Assembly (NCBI GenBank): GCA_902775475.1
Contig: CACYME010000028.1
Coordinates: 1-39,016, forward strand
DNA length: 39,016 nucleotides
Direction of reading: 5' to 3'
Origin: an uncultured Prevotellaceae bacterium
GTDB lineage: Bacteria > Bacteroidota > Bacteroidia > Bacteroidales > Bacteroidaceae
The notes under the pieces are model-generated. The model was not told the DNA's origin. It was given only the letters and a program-made list of their open reading frames with translations, and searched no databases. Every line of letters begins with the position of its first letter. The stretch's first letter is position 1. The position numbers were made by a program, and so were the translations under genes. Shown piece by piece: positions 8,186 to 15,394 of this stretch.

Positions 8186-9832
8186 ATGGCCAAAGAACCC
8201 GCATTTAAGTACGCCCCGATGTTTCAGCTGGGCGAAGACAAGACCGAGTATAGACTGCTTTCGAAGGACGGCGTGAGCACCGCTGAGTTCGAGGGCAAGG
8301 AAATCATCAAGGTGTCGAAGGAGGCGCTGACGCTGCTGGCCCAGCAGGCCTTCCACGACGTGGAGTTCATGCTGCGCCGCGAGCACAACCTGCAGGTGGC
8401 CCAGGTGCTGAGCGACCCCGAAGCCTCAGAGAACGACAAGTATGTGGCCCTGCAGTTCCTGCGCAATGCCGAGGTGGCCGCACGCGGCATCCTGCCCTTC
8501 TGCCAGGACACCGGCACCGCCATCATCCACGGCGAGAAAGGCCAGCAGGTGTGGACGGGCTTCGAGGACGAGGAGGCCCTGTCGCTGGGCGTCTACAACA
8601 CGTTCACGCAGGACAACCTGCGCTACTCGCAGAACGCCCCGCTGACGATGTACGACGAGGTGAACACCCGCTGCAACCTGCCCGCACAGATTGACATCGA
8701 GGCCACCGAGGGTGCCGAGTACCGCTTCGTGTTCGTGGCCAAGGGTGGTGGAAGCGCCAACAAGACCTACTTCTACCCCATGACGAAGGCCACCATCCAG
8801 AACGAGGGCACGCTCATCCCCTTCCTCGTGGAGAAGATGAAGAGCCTCGGCACCGCCGCCTGCCCGCCCTACCACATCGCCTTCGTCATCGGCGGCACGT
8901 CGGCCGAGAAGAACCTGCTCACCGTGAAGCTGGCCAGCATCAAATACTACGACTCGCTGCCCACCACGGGCGACGAGACGGGCCGCGCCTTCCGCGACAT
9001 CGACCTGGAGCAGAAGCTGCTCGCTGAGGCCCAGAAGATCGGACTCGGTGCCCAGTTTGGCGGCAAATACCTGGCCCACGACATCCGCGTGGTGCGTCTG
9101 CCGCGCCACGGCGCCTCCTGCCCCATCGGCATGGGCGTGAGCTGCTCGGCCGACCGCAACATCAAGGCGAAGATCAATGCCCAGGGCATCTGGCTGGAGA
9201 AGATGGACTCGAACCCCTCGGAGCTGATTCCCGCTGAATACGCCAAGGCCGGCGAGGGCAGCAACACCATCACCATCGACCTGAACGAGGGCATCGACGC
9301 CGTGCGCAAGGAGCTGTCGAAGTATCCCGTTTCGACCCGCGTGAACCTGAAGGGCACCATCATCGTGGCCCGCGACATCGCTCACGCCAAGCTGAAGGCC
9401 CGCATCGACGCCGGCGAGCCGATGCCCGAATACTTCAAGAAATATCCCGTGCTCTACGCCGGACCGGCCAAGACGCCCGCTGGCTACCCCTGCGGCTCGA
9501 TGGGCCCGACGACGGCCAACCGCATGGACCCCTACGTGGACGAGTTCCAGTCGCTGGGTGCTTCGCTCGTGATGATTGCCAAGGGCAACCGCTCGCAGGT
9601 GGTCACCGACGCCTGCCAGAAGTATGGCGGATTCTACCTGGGCAGCATCGGCGGTGTGGCTGCCGTGCTCTCGCAGAGCAGCATCAAGTCGATAGAGTGC
9701 GTGGAATATCCCGAACTGGGTATGGAGGCCATCTGGAAGATTGAGGTGGAAGACTTCCCCGCCTTCATCCTCGTCGACGACAAGGGCAACGACTTCTTCA
9801 AGACGCTGAAGCCCTGGTGCCCAAAGAAGTGA
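8186..9832 (+). CDS. Class I fumarate hydratase (iron-sulfur fumarase)
   Basis: This 548-residue enzyme interconverts fumarate and malate in the cytoplasm with an oxygen-sensitive [4Fe-4S] cluster; anaerobic Bacteroidales use this step on the way to succinate. It has the length of E. coli FumA/FumB. The three cluster cysteines are C106 (FCQDTGTA), C226 (TAACPPYH) and C312 (GASCPIGMG), close to positions 105, 224 and 318 of FumA. The C-terminal half carries the conserved [14 protein letters not shown] segment. The start is the ATG at 8186, 27 nt after the -7 element; an open frame continues upstream to 8096 but would include the promoter. It appears to be a single gene, and a heptamer repeat array begins right at its stop codon. 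Confidence 0.95.
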   Translation: MAKEPAFKYAPMFQLGEDKTEYRLLSKDGVSTAEFEGKEIIKVSKEALTLLAQQAFHDVEFMLRREHNLQVAQVLSDPEASENDKYVALQFLRNAEVAARGILPFCQDTGTAIIHGEKGQQVWTGFEDEEALSLGVYNTFTQDNLRYSQNAPLTMYDEVNTRCNLPAQIDIEATEGAEYRFVFVAKGGGSANKTYFYPMTKATIQNEGTLIPFLVEKMKSLGTAACPPYHIAFVIGGTSAEKNLLTVKLASIKYYDSLPTTGDETGRAFRDIDLEQKLLAEAQKIGLGAQFGGKYLAHDIRVVRLPRHGASCPIGMGVSCSADRNIKAKINAQGIWLEKMDSNPSELIPAEYAKAGEGSNTITIDLNEGIDAVRKELSKYPVSTRVNLKGTIIVARDIAHAKLKARIDAGEPMPEYFKKYPVLYAGPAKTPAGYPCGSMGPTTANRMDPYVDEFQSLGASLVMIAKGNRSQVVTDACQKYGGFYLGSIGGVAAVLSQSSIKSIECVEYPELGMEAIWKIEVEDFPAFILVDDKGNDFFKTLKPWCPKK

Positions 9833-9903
9833 TGAGTGATGAGTGATAAGTGATAAGTGATGAGTGATGAGTGATAAGTGATAAGTGATGAGTGATAAGT
9901 TGA
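9831..9903 (+). repeat. GTGATGA/GTGATAA heptamer array
   Basis: About ten tandem heptamers of GTGATGA or GTGATAA start at the fumarase stop codon and run to six bases before the metalloprotease start. The last 26 nt (9876-9901) form an imperfect inverted repeat (23 of 26) with 9974-9999, inside the following gene. Confidence 0.85.
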
Positions 9904-9908
9904 GAGCA

Positions 9909-11549
9909 ATGAAGAACAGAGACAAATCTAACGGGAAGTGGCCCGTGTGGGTGAAAGTGTTGACTATACTTATAACTTATCACTTTTCACTCATCACTTC
10001 CACCGCCCAAATCCGTGCGCTGCGCTATGACTGCATGGAAGCGGCCCCCTCCAACCTCCCCCAACTGGGGGAGGCTACAGCAGCGGAGAACGGCACAGCC
10101 ACTCTCTCCCTTTCTGGGGGGCAGGCGAAGGCTCCCCGCCGACTGCCCGCGCTGAAGACGCAGTGGGACCCGGAGCGCATCTACCCCGTCTGCGTGGTGC
10201 TGATGAGCTTCAGCGACTGCGACTTCCAGGGCGACGACCCGCAGGACCACTACAACCGCATCTTTAACGAAGAGGGCTACAACGAGGGGCGCGGCCCTGG
10301 CTGCGTGGCCGACTACTTCGTGCGCCAGTCGGAAGGCTGGTTCCATCCCCGCTTCGACGTCTATGGGCCTGTGAAGGTGAGCAGCAAGAGCAACAGCCAC
10401 TCCAGCAGCAGCAAGAAATATGGTGCCGCCGACTTCCGCACCGCCCTGCAGACGCTGGCCGACTCGCTGAGCCTCGACTTCAGCCCCTACGACTGGGACG
10501 CCGACGGCAAGGCCGAGCACGTCGTCTTTGTCTGGGCTGGCTACGGGGGCAACGAGAAAGAGACGCAAGGGAAGGGCTACATCTGGCCCAACACCAGCTC
10601 ATTCAGCTCGCTCACCATCGGCAACACGGTCGCCAGCAACTACTCGGCCAGCGCCGAGCTGTGGAGCAACGACCGCAGCTGCGGCATCGGCACCATCTGC
10701 CACGAGTTCAGTCACATGCTGGGCCTGCCCGACCTCTACCCCACCTCGACCACGGCAACGGAATACAGCGTCGTGGACGAGTGGGACCTCATGGACGGCG
10801 GCAACTTCATCAACAACGGCTGGTGCCCCTGCAACTACTCGGCCTACGAGAAGCACCTCCTGGGCTGGCTACAGCTGGAAGAGCTGACCGAGGACACCGC
10901 CATCAGCAACCTGCAGCCCGTCAGCGAGGGCGGCAAGGCCTACCTCATCAGGCACACCGACAGGGAGTTCCTCGTCATAGAGAACCGTCAGTGGACGGGC
11001 TGGGACCTCCGCACGCCGGGCCGCGGACTGCTCATCGCCCACGTTGACGACATGGCCAGCGCCGGCAACTCGGTGAACAACGACGCCCAGCATCACCGCT
11101 ACGACTATTTCCACGCCGACAACCTGAGCTACGACCAGTGGGACGTCATCGTGACGAGAGACAGTCTGGGACGCACCGGCGGCCACTCGCCCTACCTGTC
11201 GGGCACGGCCTATCCCTGCGTGAACGACTCGGTGAACAACCACGAGCTGACGTTGCAGTCTGTGCCCGCAGCCACCATGTTCAACGCCAACGCCGAAGGC
11301 TCAACCGAGCTGGCGCTGCCCATCACCAACATCAGGCTGATCGACGACGACGAGCTTGGCGGAGTGGTGTCGTTCAACGTGGGGCAGAGCTTCTACAGCA
11401 GCATCGCCACCAGCGAGCGCACCTACAGCCCTTCAGCGGAAGGCGTGTACAACCTGCGAGGGCAGCGCGTCGGCAGCAACGACATGCGTCACGGGCAGAT
11501 TTATCTGGTAAGAAAGACTAACGGAACGATTACTAAACTCTTTTTTTAA
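9909..11549 (+). CDS. Secreted M6-family metalloprotease
   Basis: This 546-residue secreted protease has the zinc motif HEFSH at 265-269 followed by MLGLPDLY, and the M6 signature EWDLMDGGNF at about 291-300, as in immune inhibitor A-type peptidases. The N-terminus has a basic stretch, a hydrophobic core (about 16-30) and a likely cleavage after STA-Q. Part of that core (YHFSLIT) is encoded by an inverted copy of the GTGATAA repeat, and residues of about 45-73 come from a GC-rich palindrome. The C-terminus (GVYNLRGQRV...GQIYLVR) is a short Prevotella-style tail, perhaps a degenerate secretion tail. The start is taken as ATG 9909; a GTG at 9885 within the repeat array is also in frame. Substrate unknown. 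Confidence 0.88.
   Translation: MKNRDKSNGKWPVWVKVLTILITYHFSLITSTAQIRALRYDCMEAAPSNLPQLGEATAAENGTATLSLSGGQAKAPRRLPALKTQWDPERIYPVCVVLMSFSDCDFQGDDPQDHYNRIFNEEGYNEGRGPGCVADYFVRQSEGWFHPRFDVYGPVKVSSKSNSHSSSSKKYGAADFRTALQTLADSLSLDFSPYDWDADGKAEHVVFVWAGYGGNEKETQGKGYIWPNTSSFSSLTIGNTVASNYSASAELWSNDRSCGIGTICHEFSHMLGLPDLYPTSTTATEYSVVDEWDLMDGGNFINNGWCPCNYSAYEKHLLGWLQLEELTEDTAISNLQPVSEGGKAYLIRHTDREFLVIENRQWTGWDLRTPGRGLLIAHVDDMASAGNSVNNDAQHHRYDYFHADNLSYDQWDVIVTRDSLGRTGGHSPYLSGTAYPCVNDSVNNHELTLQSVPAATMFNANAEGSTELALPITNIRLIDDDELGGVVSFNVGQSFYSSIATSERTYSPSAEGVYNLRGQRVGSNDMRHGQIYLVRKTNGTITKLFF
9974..9999 (+). repeat. Inverted copy of the heptamer repeat inside the M6 signal peptide
   Basis: The sequence AACTTATCACTTTTCACTC and the seven bases after it are the reverse complement of the upstream array with three mismatches. 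They encode TYHFSLIT of the signal peptide hydrophobic core. Confidence 0.75.
10043..10120 (+). repeat. GC-rich palindromic insert within the M6 coding sequence
   Basis: CCTCCCCC at 10055-10062 pairs with GGGGGAGG at 10067-10074 around a 4-nt loop; outer GCCCCC (about 10044) and GGGGGGC (about 10115) can pair as well. It is translated in frame as APSNLPQLGEA and following residues, between the signal peptide and the protease domain. Similar C-rich/G-rich elements are read in frame in the PAP2 and acyl-CoA ligase genes. Confidence 0.55.
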
Positions 11550-11573
11550 TTTTATAACAAACCAAACACAATT

Positions 11574-12368
11574 ATGAGAGTCATTATTGAACCTAACTAC
11601 GATTTGATGTCACAATGGGCAGCAAATCACGTCATCGAACGTATCAACGCCGCCAAGCCCACCGTCGAGAAGCCCTTCGTGCTTGGCCTGCCCACGGGCT
11701 CGAGCCCCATCGGCATGTATCGCGCACTGGTGAAAGCCTATCAGGAAGGGAAGGTGAGCTTCAAGCACGTCCTCACCTTCAATATGGATGAATACGTGGG
11801 ACTGCCCGAGGAGCACCCCGAGAGCTACCACTCGTTCATGTTCACCAACCTGTTCAACCACATCGACTGCCCCCGCGAGAACATCCACATCCTCAACGGC
11901 AACGCCCCCGACCTGGCTGCTGAGTGCGCCCACTACGAGCAGATGATTGAGGAGGCCGGCGGCATCGACCTGTTCCTCGGCGGCATCGGCCCCGACGGCC
12001 ACATCGCCTTCAACGAGCCGGGCAGCAGTCTCTCGAGCCGCACGCGCCAGAAGACGCTCACCACCGACACTATCATCGCCAACAGCCGCTTCTTCGAGGG
12101 CGACATCAACAAGGTTCCCAAGACGGCCCTCACCGTGGGCGTGGGCACCGTAATGGCAGCCCGCGAGGTGATGATCCTGGTGAACGGCCACGCCAAGTGC
12201 CGCGCCCTGCAGGCCGCCATCGAGGGAAGCGTGAACCACATGTGGACCATCTCGGCCCTGCAGACGCACCAGCACGGCATCATCGTCTGCGACGACGCCG
12301 CCTGCGACGAGCTGAAGGTGGGCACCTACCGCTACTTCAAGGACATCGAGCGTCAGAACCTACTCTGA
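11574..12368 (+). CDS. nagB: Glucosamine-6-phosphate deaminase
   Basis: This 264-residue cytoplasmic enzyme converts glucosamine-6-phosphate to fructose-6-phosphate and ammonia, the last step of N-acetylglucosamine and mucin-sugar catabolism. E. coli NagB has 266 residues, and the catalytic residues sit at the same numbers here: D72 (NMDEYVGL), D141 and H143 ([12 protein letters not shown]), and E148. The phosphate-binding [12 protein letters not shown] loop is at 39-50 and the [10 protein letters not shown] segment is near the C-terminus. It starts 24 nt after the metalloprotease stop. TAATTTTA at 11547-11554 resembles a -7 element but is too weak and too close to assign. No nagA or transporter is adjacent. 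Confidence 0.96.
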   Translation: MRVIIEPNYDLMSQWAANHVIERINAAKPTVEKPFVLGLPTGSSPIGMYRALVKAYQEGKVSFKHVLTFNMDEYVGLPEEHPESYHSFMFTNLFNHIDCPRENIHILNGNAPDLAAECAHYEQMIEEAGGIDLFLGGIGPDGHIAFNEPGSSLSSRTRQKTLTTDTIIANSRFFEGDINKVPKTALTVGVGTVMAAREVMILVNGHAKCRALQAAIEGSVNHMWTISALQTHQHGIIVCDDAACDELKVGTYRYFKDIERQNLL

Positions 12369-12370
12369 TG

Positions 12371-12560
12371 CGTTGAGTGTTGAGAGTTGAGAGTTGAGTG
12401 TTGAGAGACTTTAGTTCAGTACTGTGTTGAGAGTTAAGAGTTGAGAGTTGAGAGACTTTACAACCGAGCCTCTCTCGGCACAGAACTAAAGTCTCTCAAC
12501 TCTGAACATTAAACTCTCAACACTAAACACTAAACTATCAACACTCAACTCTCAACTCTC
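12371..12560. repeat. GAGTTGA heptamer arrays in inverted arrangement
   Basis: Left-hand arrays of GAGAGTTGAGTGTTGA units (12371-12450) face right-hand arrays of the reverse complement (ACTCAACTCTCAAC, about 12493-12560), so the whole block could fold into a long hairpin. The 54-bp element at 12447-12500 sits at the centre, and a half copy of it (GTTGAGAGACTTTAGTTC) lies at about 12400-12417. Nothing codes for protein. The remaining bases up to 12693 hold only the promoter of the next gene. Confidence 0.8.
12447..12500 (-). repeat. 54-bp MITE-like inverted-repeat element, copy B
   Basis: The element has perfect 14-bp terminal inverted repeats (GTTGAGAGACTTTA at 12447-12460; reverse complement at 12487-12500) and an inner CCGAG/CTCGG stem. 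Its reverse complement matches 25396-25449 at 50 of 54 positions, so the two copies lie in opposite orientations. Confidence 0.75.
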
Positions 12561-12632
12561 AACTTTTTTCCTTTGTTTACATTTGAAAAACATTATGGCA
12601 CCTGCCAAAAAGCCGAAAGAGACAAATTAACC

Positions 12633-12640
12633 TATCTTTG
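12633..12640 (+). promoter_or_regulatory. Promoter -7 element for the secreted protein gene
   Basis: TATCTTTG matches TAnnTTTG, 53 nt before the ATG at 12694. No good TTTG lies 19-21 nt upstream. Confidence 0.5.
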
Positions 12641-12693
12641 CAAGCAGAAAAATAATCTAAAAACTATCGTGTAACACTTAAAACATTAACATT

Positions 12694-14559
12694 ATGAAGA
12701 AATTCTTTACCCTTATCGCAGCAGCACTGCTCAGCAGCGGTGCATTCGCTCAGTCAGAGTGGCAGAATTTGGTTGTCAACGGCAACTTGGAAGGCGAGCA
12801 AGACCCGATGTGGAGCAGCTTCTGGTGCCACGACTGGCGTCAGGGCGTGGAATTCGCCGAGGGCAGCGGACAGCAGTACGACGGCAACGGCCAGTTCCAG
12901 GGCTTTGCCGAAATCGTGGAAGACCCCACCGACCCCACTAACCACTGCGCACGCGTCATCATCCGTACTGAGGCCGAGGCCGACGAGGCCGGCAACAAGG
13001 TGAAGCCCGACGGCCAGACGAGCCTTGCCTCGTGGGACTGCCAGTTCCTCATCTACGCCAACGAGCAAATCCCCTCGGGCAAGGAGCTGCGCATGACGCT
13101 CCGCGTGATGGCCGAGAAGGCTGGCATGTTTGAGACCCAGGCCCACCAGGAGCCCGGCAACTACAACCACTACCAGCTGTTTGGCAACATCAACTACACC
13201 ACCGAGTGGCAGCGCATTCAGGTCACCGCCACCATCGACGGCAACCACACGCAGGAGTCCAACGGCAAGTGGATGCAGTCTGTGGCCTTCAACCTGTCGA
13301 CGATGACCGACGGTAACGTCATCTACTTCGACGACGTGAAGCTGGAGATGCGCGACCCGAAGGGACCCGGAGTGTTTGAAGGCTGGTTCAACATGCTCCG
13401 TCATGGAACGCTCTCAAACGACCCCGTGCAGAACTACACCACCTTCACCGGACGTGATGCCGCCGACGGCACCGACAAGCCCGCCCGCATCGTTGACGAT
13501 CCCGTTGACGGACAGCCCGCACTGACCGTGGCCGCAGCCTGCTGGGAAGGCACACGCCAGGAGCAGGAGCTTGACAGCGATGGCAATCCCGTCCTCGACG
13601 ACGAAGGCAATCCTACTTATAAGGACGTACAGTACTGGCACAAGGCCGACGGCACCGAGAAGACGACCATCGACGACTGGGAGGCTCAGTTCTTCGTGAC
13701 CGTGCCCCACAAGTTCATCCCCAACTCGAAGTATCGCCTGGTGATGGAGTATCGCGCCGACGTGCCCGCCGACGTGGACACCCAGCTGCACAACATGCCC
13801 GGCGGCTACGTCCACTGGGAAGCCATCGGCACACTCAACTTCACGTCGGATTGGCAGGAGCTGAAGATTGAAGAGGACATGAGGAGCGAGGGTAAGGGTT
13901 GCCAGACCATCGCCTTCAACTGCAACAAGCTGAAGGACGCTCCCAACAACTACTACTTCCGCTTCAAGGAGTTCTCGTTCAACACTGCCGACGTCACCTT
14001 CAACGAGCGCGTCCTGGGCGAGGAGAGCATCGTGCTGCCCGTGCCCGCCGCTACGAAGGAGGATGGCGTTGCCGTGACGCTCAACTTCGCCGAGTGCATG
14101 AAGAAGCTGGAGACCGAGGACTACCAGGGTCTGGTCGACGACGCTCACGCCCTCGTGCTGCAGGGTATCAACCAGGAGGACGAGGAGGAGTTCTCCGCAC
14201 TGCTCTCCTCGACCACCGGCCTGGCTCTGGACGAGAACGGCTACTTCTCCGAGAGTGGTAACATCATCCTTGAGTTCGACCCCGACGGCAGCGCCGAGGA
14301 GGCTAAGCTCACCATCTACAACATGGGCGCCAACTTCGAGGGCAAGAAAGTTCCCACCAAGCTGGCCTACGCCTACAACGGCTGGTACTACCTGTTCAAC
14401 GTCACGCTGGTCGACGAGGCTGAGTGGGCTTCGGGCGTCAACGCCATCACCGCCACACAGCAGCACAGCCGCGGCATGTTCGACCTCATGGGTCGCCGCA
14501 TCAGCAATGCCGTGAAGGGCCTCTACATCATGAACGGCAAGAAATACGTGGTGAAATAA
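12694..14559 (+). CDS. Secreted protein with two carbohydrate-binding-like domains
   Basis: This 621-residue protein has a clear signal peptide (MKKFFTLIAAALLSSGAFAQ, probable cleavage before Q or S). Two similar beta-rich units follow at about 22-215 and 228-440. Each begins NLVVNGNLEG- or GWFNMLRHG-like and ends with an IYFDDVKLEM or YYFRFKEFSF strand, the pattern of CBM4/9-type galactose-binding-like sandwiches. About 445-590 is an acidic domain not recognised. The last 28 residues (GMFDLMGRRISNAVKGLYI...) form a Prevotella-type C-terminal tail. No catalytic motif is visible, so glycan binding at or near the surface is an inference. The PAP2 gene starts 9 nt after the stop, so the two are likely co-transcribed. 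Confidence 0.75.
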   Translation: MKKFFTLIAAALLSSGAFAQSEWQNLVVNGNLEGEQDPMWSSFWCHDWRQGVEFAEGSGQQYDGNGQFQGFAEIVEDPTDPTNHCARVIIRTEAEADEAGNKVKPDGQTSLASWDCQFLIYANEQIPSGKELRMTLRVMAEKAGMFETQAHQEPGNYNHYQLFGNINYTTEWQRIQVTATIDGNHTQESNGKWMQSVAFNLSTMTDGNVIYFDDVKLEMRDPKGPGVFEGWFNMLRHGTLSNDPVQNYTTFTGRDAADGTDKPARIVDDPVDGQPALTVAAACWEGTRQEQELDSDGNPVLDDEGNPTYKDVQYWHKADGTEKTTIDDWEAQFFVTVPHKFIPNSKYRLVMEYRADVPADVDTQLHNMPGGYVHWEAIGTLNFTSDWQELKIEEDMRSEGKGCQTIAFNCNKLKDAPNNYYFRFKEFSFNTADVTFNERVLGEESIVLPVPAATKEDGVAVTLNFAECMKKLETEDYQGLVDDAHALVLQGINQEDEEEFSALLSSTTGLALDENGYFSESGNIILEFDPDGSAEEAKLTIYNMGANFEGKKVPTKLAYAYNGWYYLFNVTLVDEAEWASGVNAITATQQHSRGMFDLMGRRISNAVKGLYIMNGKKYVVK

Positions 14560-14568
14560 AAGCCCCGA

Positions 14569-15177
14569 ATGCTGCATAGACCGTCTGCCGTCCTTCTGAC
14601 GGCCATCCTCCTCTACACCGCTGCGGTGCTGCCGGCCCTGGGCCAGCAGCATCGCAGCGATGCTTTCGACGACCTGCTGCAGCACATGCCCATGGCAGCA
14701 GTGTTCGTGCTGAAAGCTTGTAGCCCCACCAACCATCACCAACAAGGGGAGGAAGCCCCCCTCAATCCCCCCAACTGGGTCGAACTGACCCTGACGGCCC
14801 TGAGCAGCTATGCCATCGGCGCCGCCACGGCCTACTCGCTGAAGCAGATAGTGGCCGAGCGTCGCCCTGACAAGAGCGACCGCCGCTCGTTTCCCTCGGG
14901 CCACGCCATGTTTGCCTTTGCCGGAGCCACCATGCTCCACCACGAGTTCGGCAACCTGTCGCCCTGGGTCACCATCGGGGGCTACGGCATAGCCACGCTC
15001 ACCGCCGTAGACCGGCTTGTGCGCGACCGCCACTACCTGCACGACGTCTGCGCAGGAGCCGCCATCGGCATCGCCGCCACCGAACTCACCTACTTCCTAA
15101 AACAGAAGCTCTTCAAGTCGCGCAACGTCGACCTGAGCTTCACCGGCCAGCGCCTCGACCTTGCCATCCGCTGGTAA
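14569..15177 (+). CDS. PAP2-family phosphatase
   Basis: This 202-residue protein is a type 2 phosphatidic acid phosphatase-like enzyme, which removes phosphate from lipid phosphates. All three signature motifs are present: K92-x6-RP (KQIVAERRP, 92-100), SFPSGH at 107-112, and R149-x5-H155-x3-D159, with D148 where S is usual. The N-terminus is hydrophobic (about 6-26), a signal peptide or membrane segment. Residues about 52-70 (SPTNHHQQGEEAPLNPPNW) look like an in-frame insertion encoded by a C-rich/G-rich repeat before the conserved LTLTALSSYAIG helix. Family members act on undecaprenyl diphosphate or on lipid A; which applies here is not evident. A terminator hairpin follows at 15268. Confidence 0.87.
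   Translation: MLHRPSAVLLTAILLYTAAVLPALGQQHRSDAFDDLLQHMPMAAVFVLKACSPTNHHQQGEEAPLNPPNWVELTLTALSSYAIGAATAYSLKQIVAERRPDKSDRRSFPSGHAMFAFAGATMLHHEFGNLSPWVTIGGYGIATLTAVDRLVRDRHYLHDVCAGAAIGIAATELTYFLKQKLFKSRNVDLSFTGQRLDLAIRW
14721..14777 (+). repeat. In-frame C-rich/G-rich repeat within the PAP2 gene
   Basis: AGCCCC, then AAGGGGAGGAAGCCCCCC, then TCCCCCCAACTGGG form short complementary blocks like those at 10043-10120. They encode about 19 residues with no place in the PAP2 fold. The boundaries are estimated. Confidence 0.4.
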
Positions 15178-15267
15178 ACCTTCGGCTCCGCTTTTTTCTT
15201 AATTCCCCCAGGAACACCGGTTCCTCTCTCCACAAGAATCCATTCTGTCAGATAAAAAACGGCACAT

Positions 15268-15298
15268 GGGCGATATACCGTCGGTATATGCCTTTTTT
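15268..15298 (+). terminator. Intrinsic terminator after the PAP2 gene
   Basis: GGC (15269-15271), a bulged G and ATATACC pair with GGTATAT and GCC (15283-15292) around the loop GTC. Six T residues follow at 15293-15298. Confidence 0.7.
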
Positions 15299-15331
15299 GT
15301 AAATTTGCAAATAGAAAAAAACAGAAAACTC

Positions 15332-15362
15332 TTTGCAATAAAGGAAATATTTGTTATCTTTG
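15332..15362 (+). promoter_or_regulatory. Canonical Bacteroidetes promoter of the LRR-protein operon
   Basis: TTTG at 15332-15335, a 19-nt spacer, and TATCTTTG at 15355-15362 give the textbook -33/-7 arrangement, 32 nt before the ATG. It is the best promoter match in the window. Confidence 0.8.
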
Positions 15363-15394
15363 CAGAAAAATTAGACTATAAATAGCCTATATCT

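Noticed and set aside
9831-9903. Heptamer arrays as a CRISPR array
   Set aside because: Units are 7 bp and contiguous with no unique spacers, and no cas genes are present.
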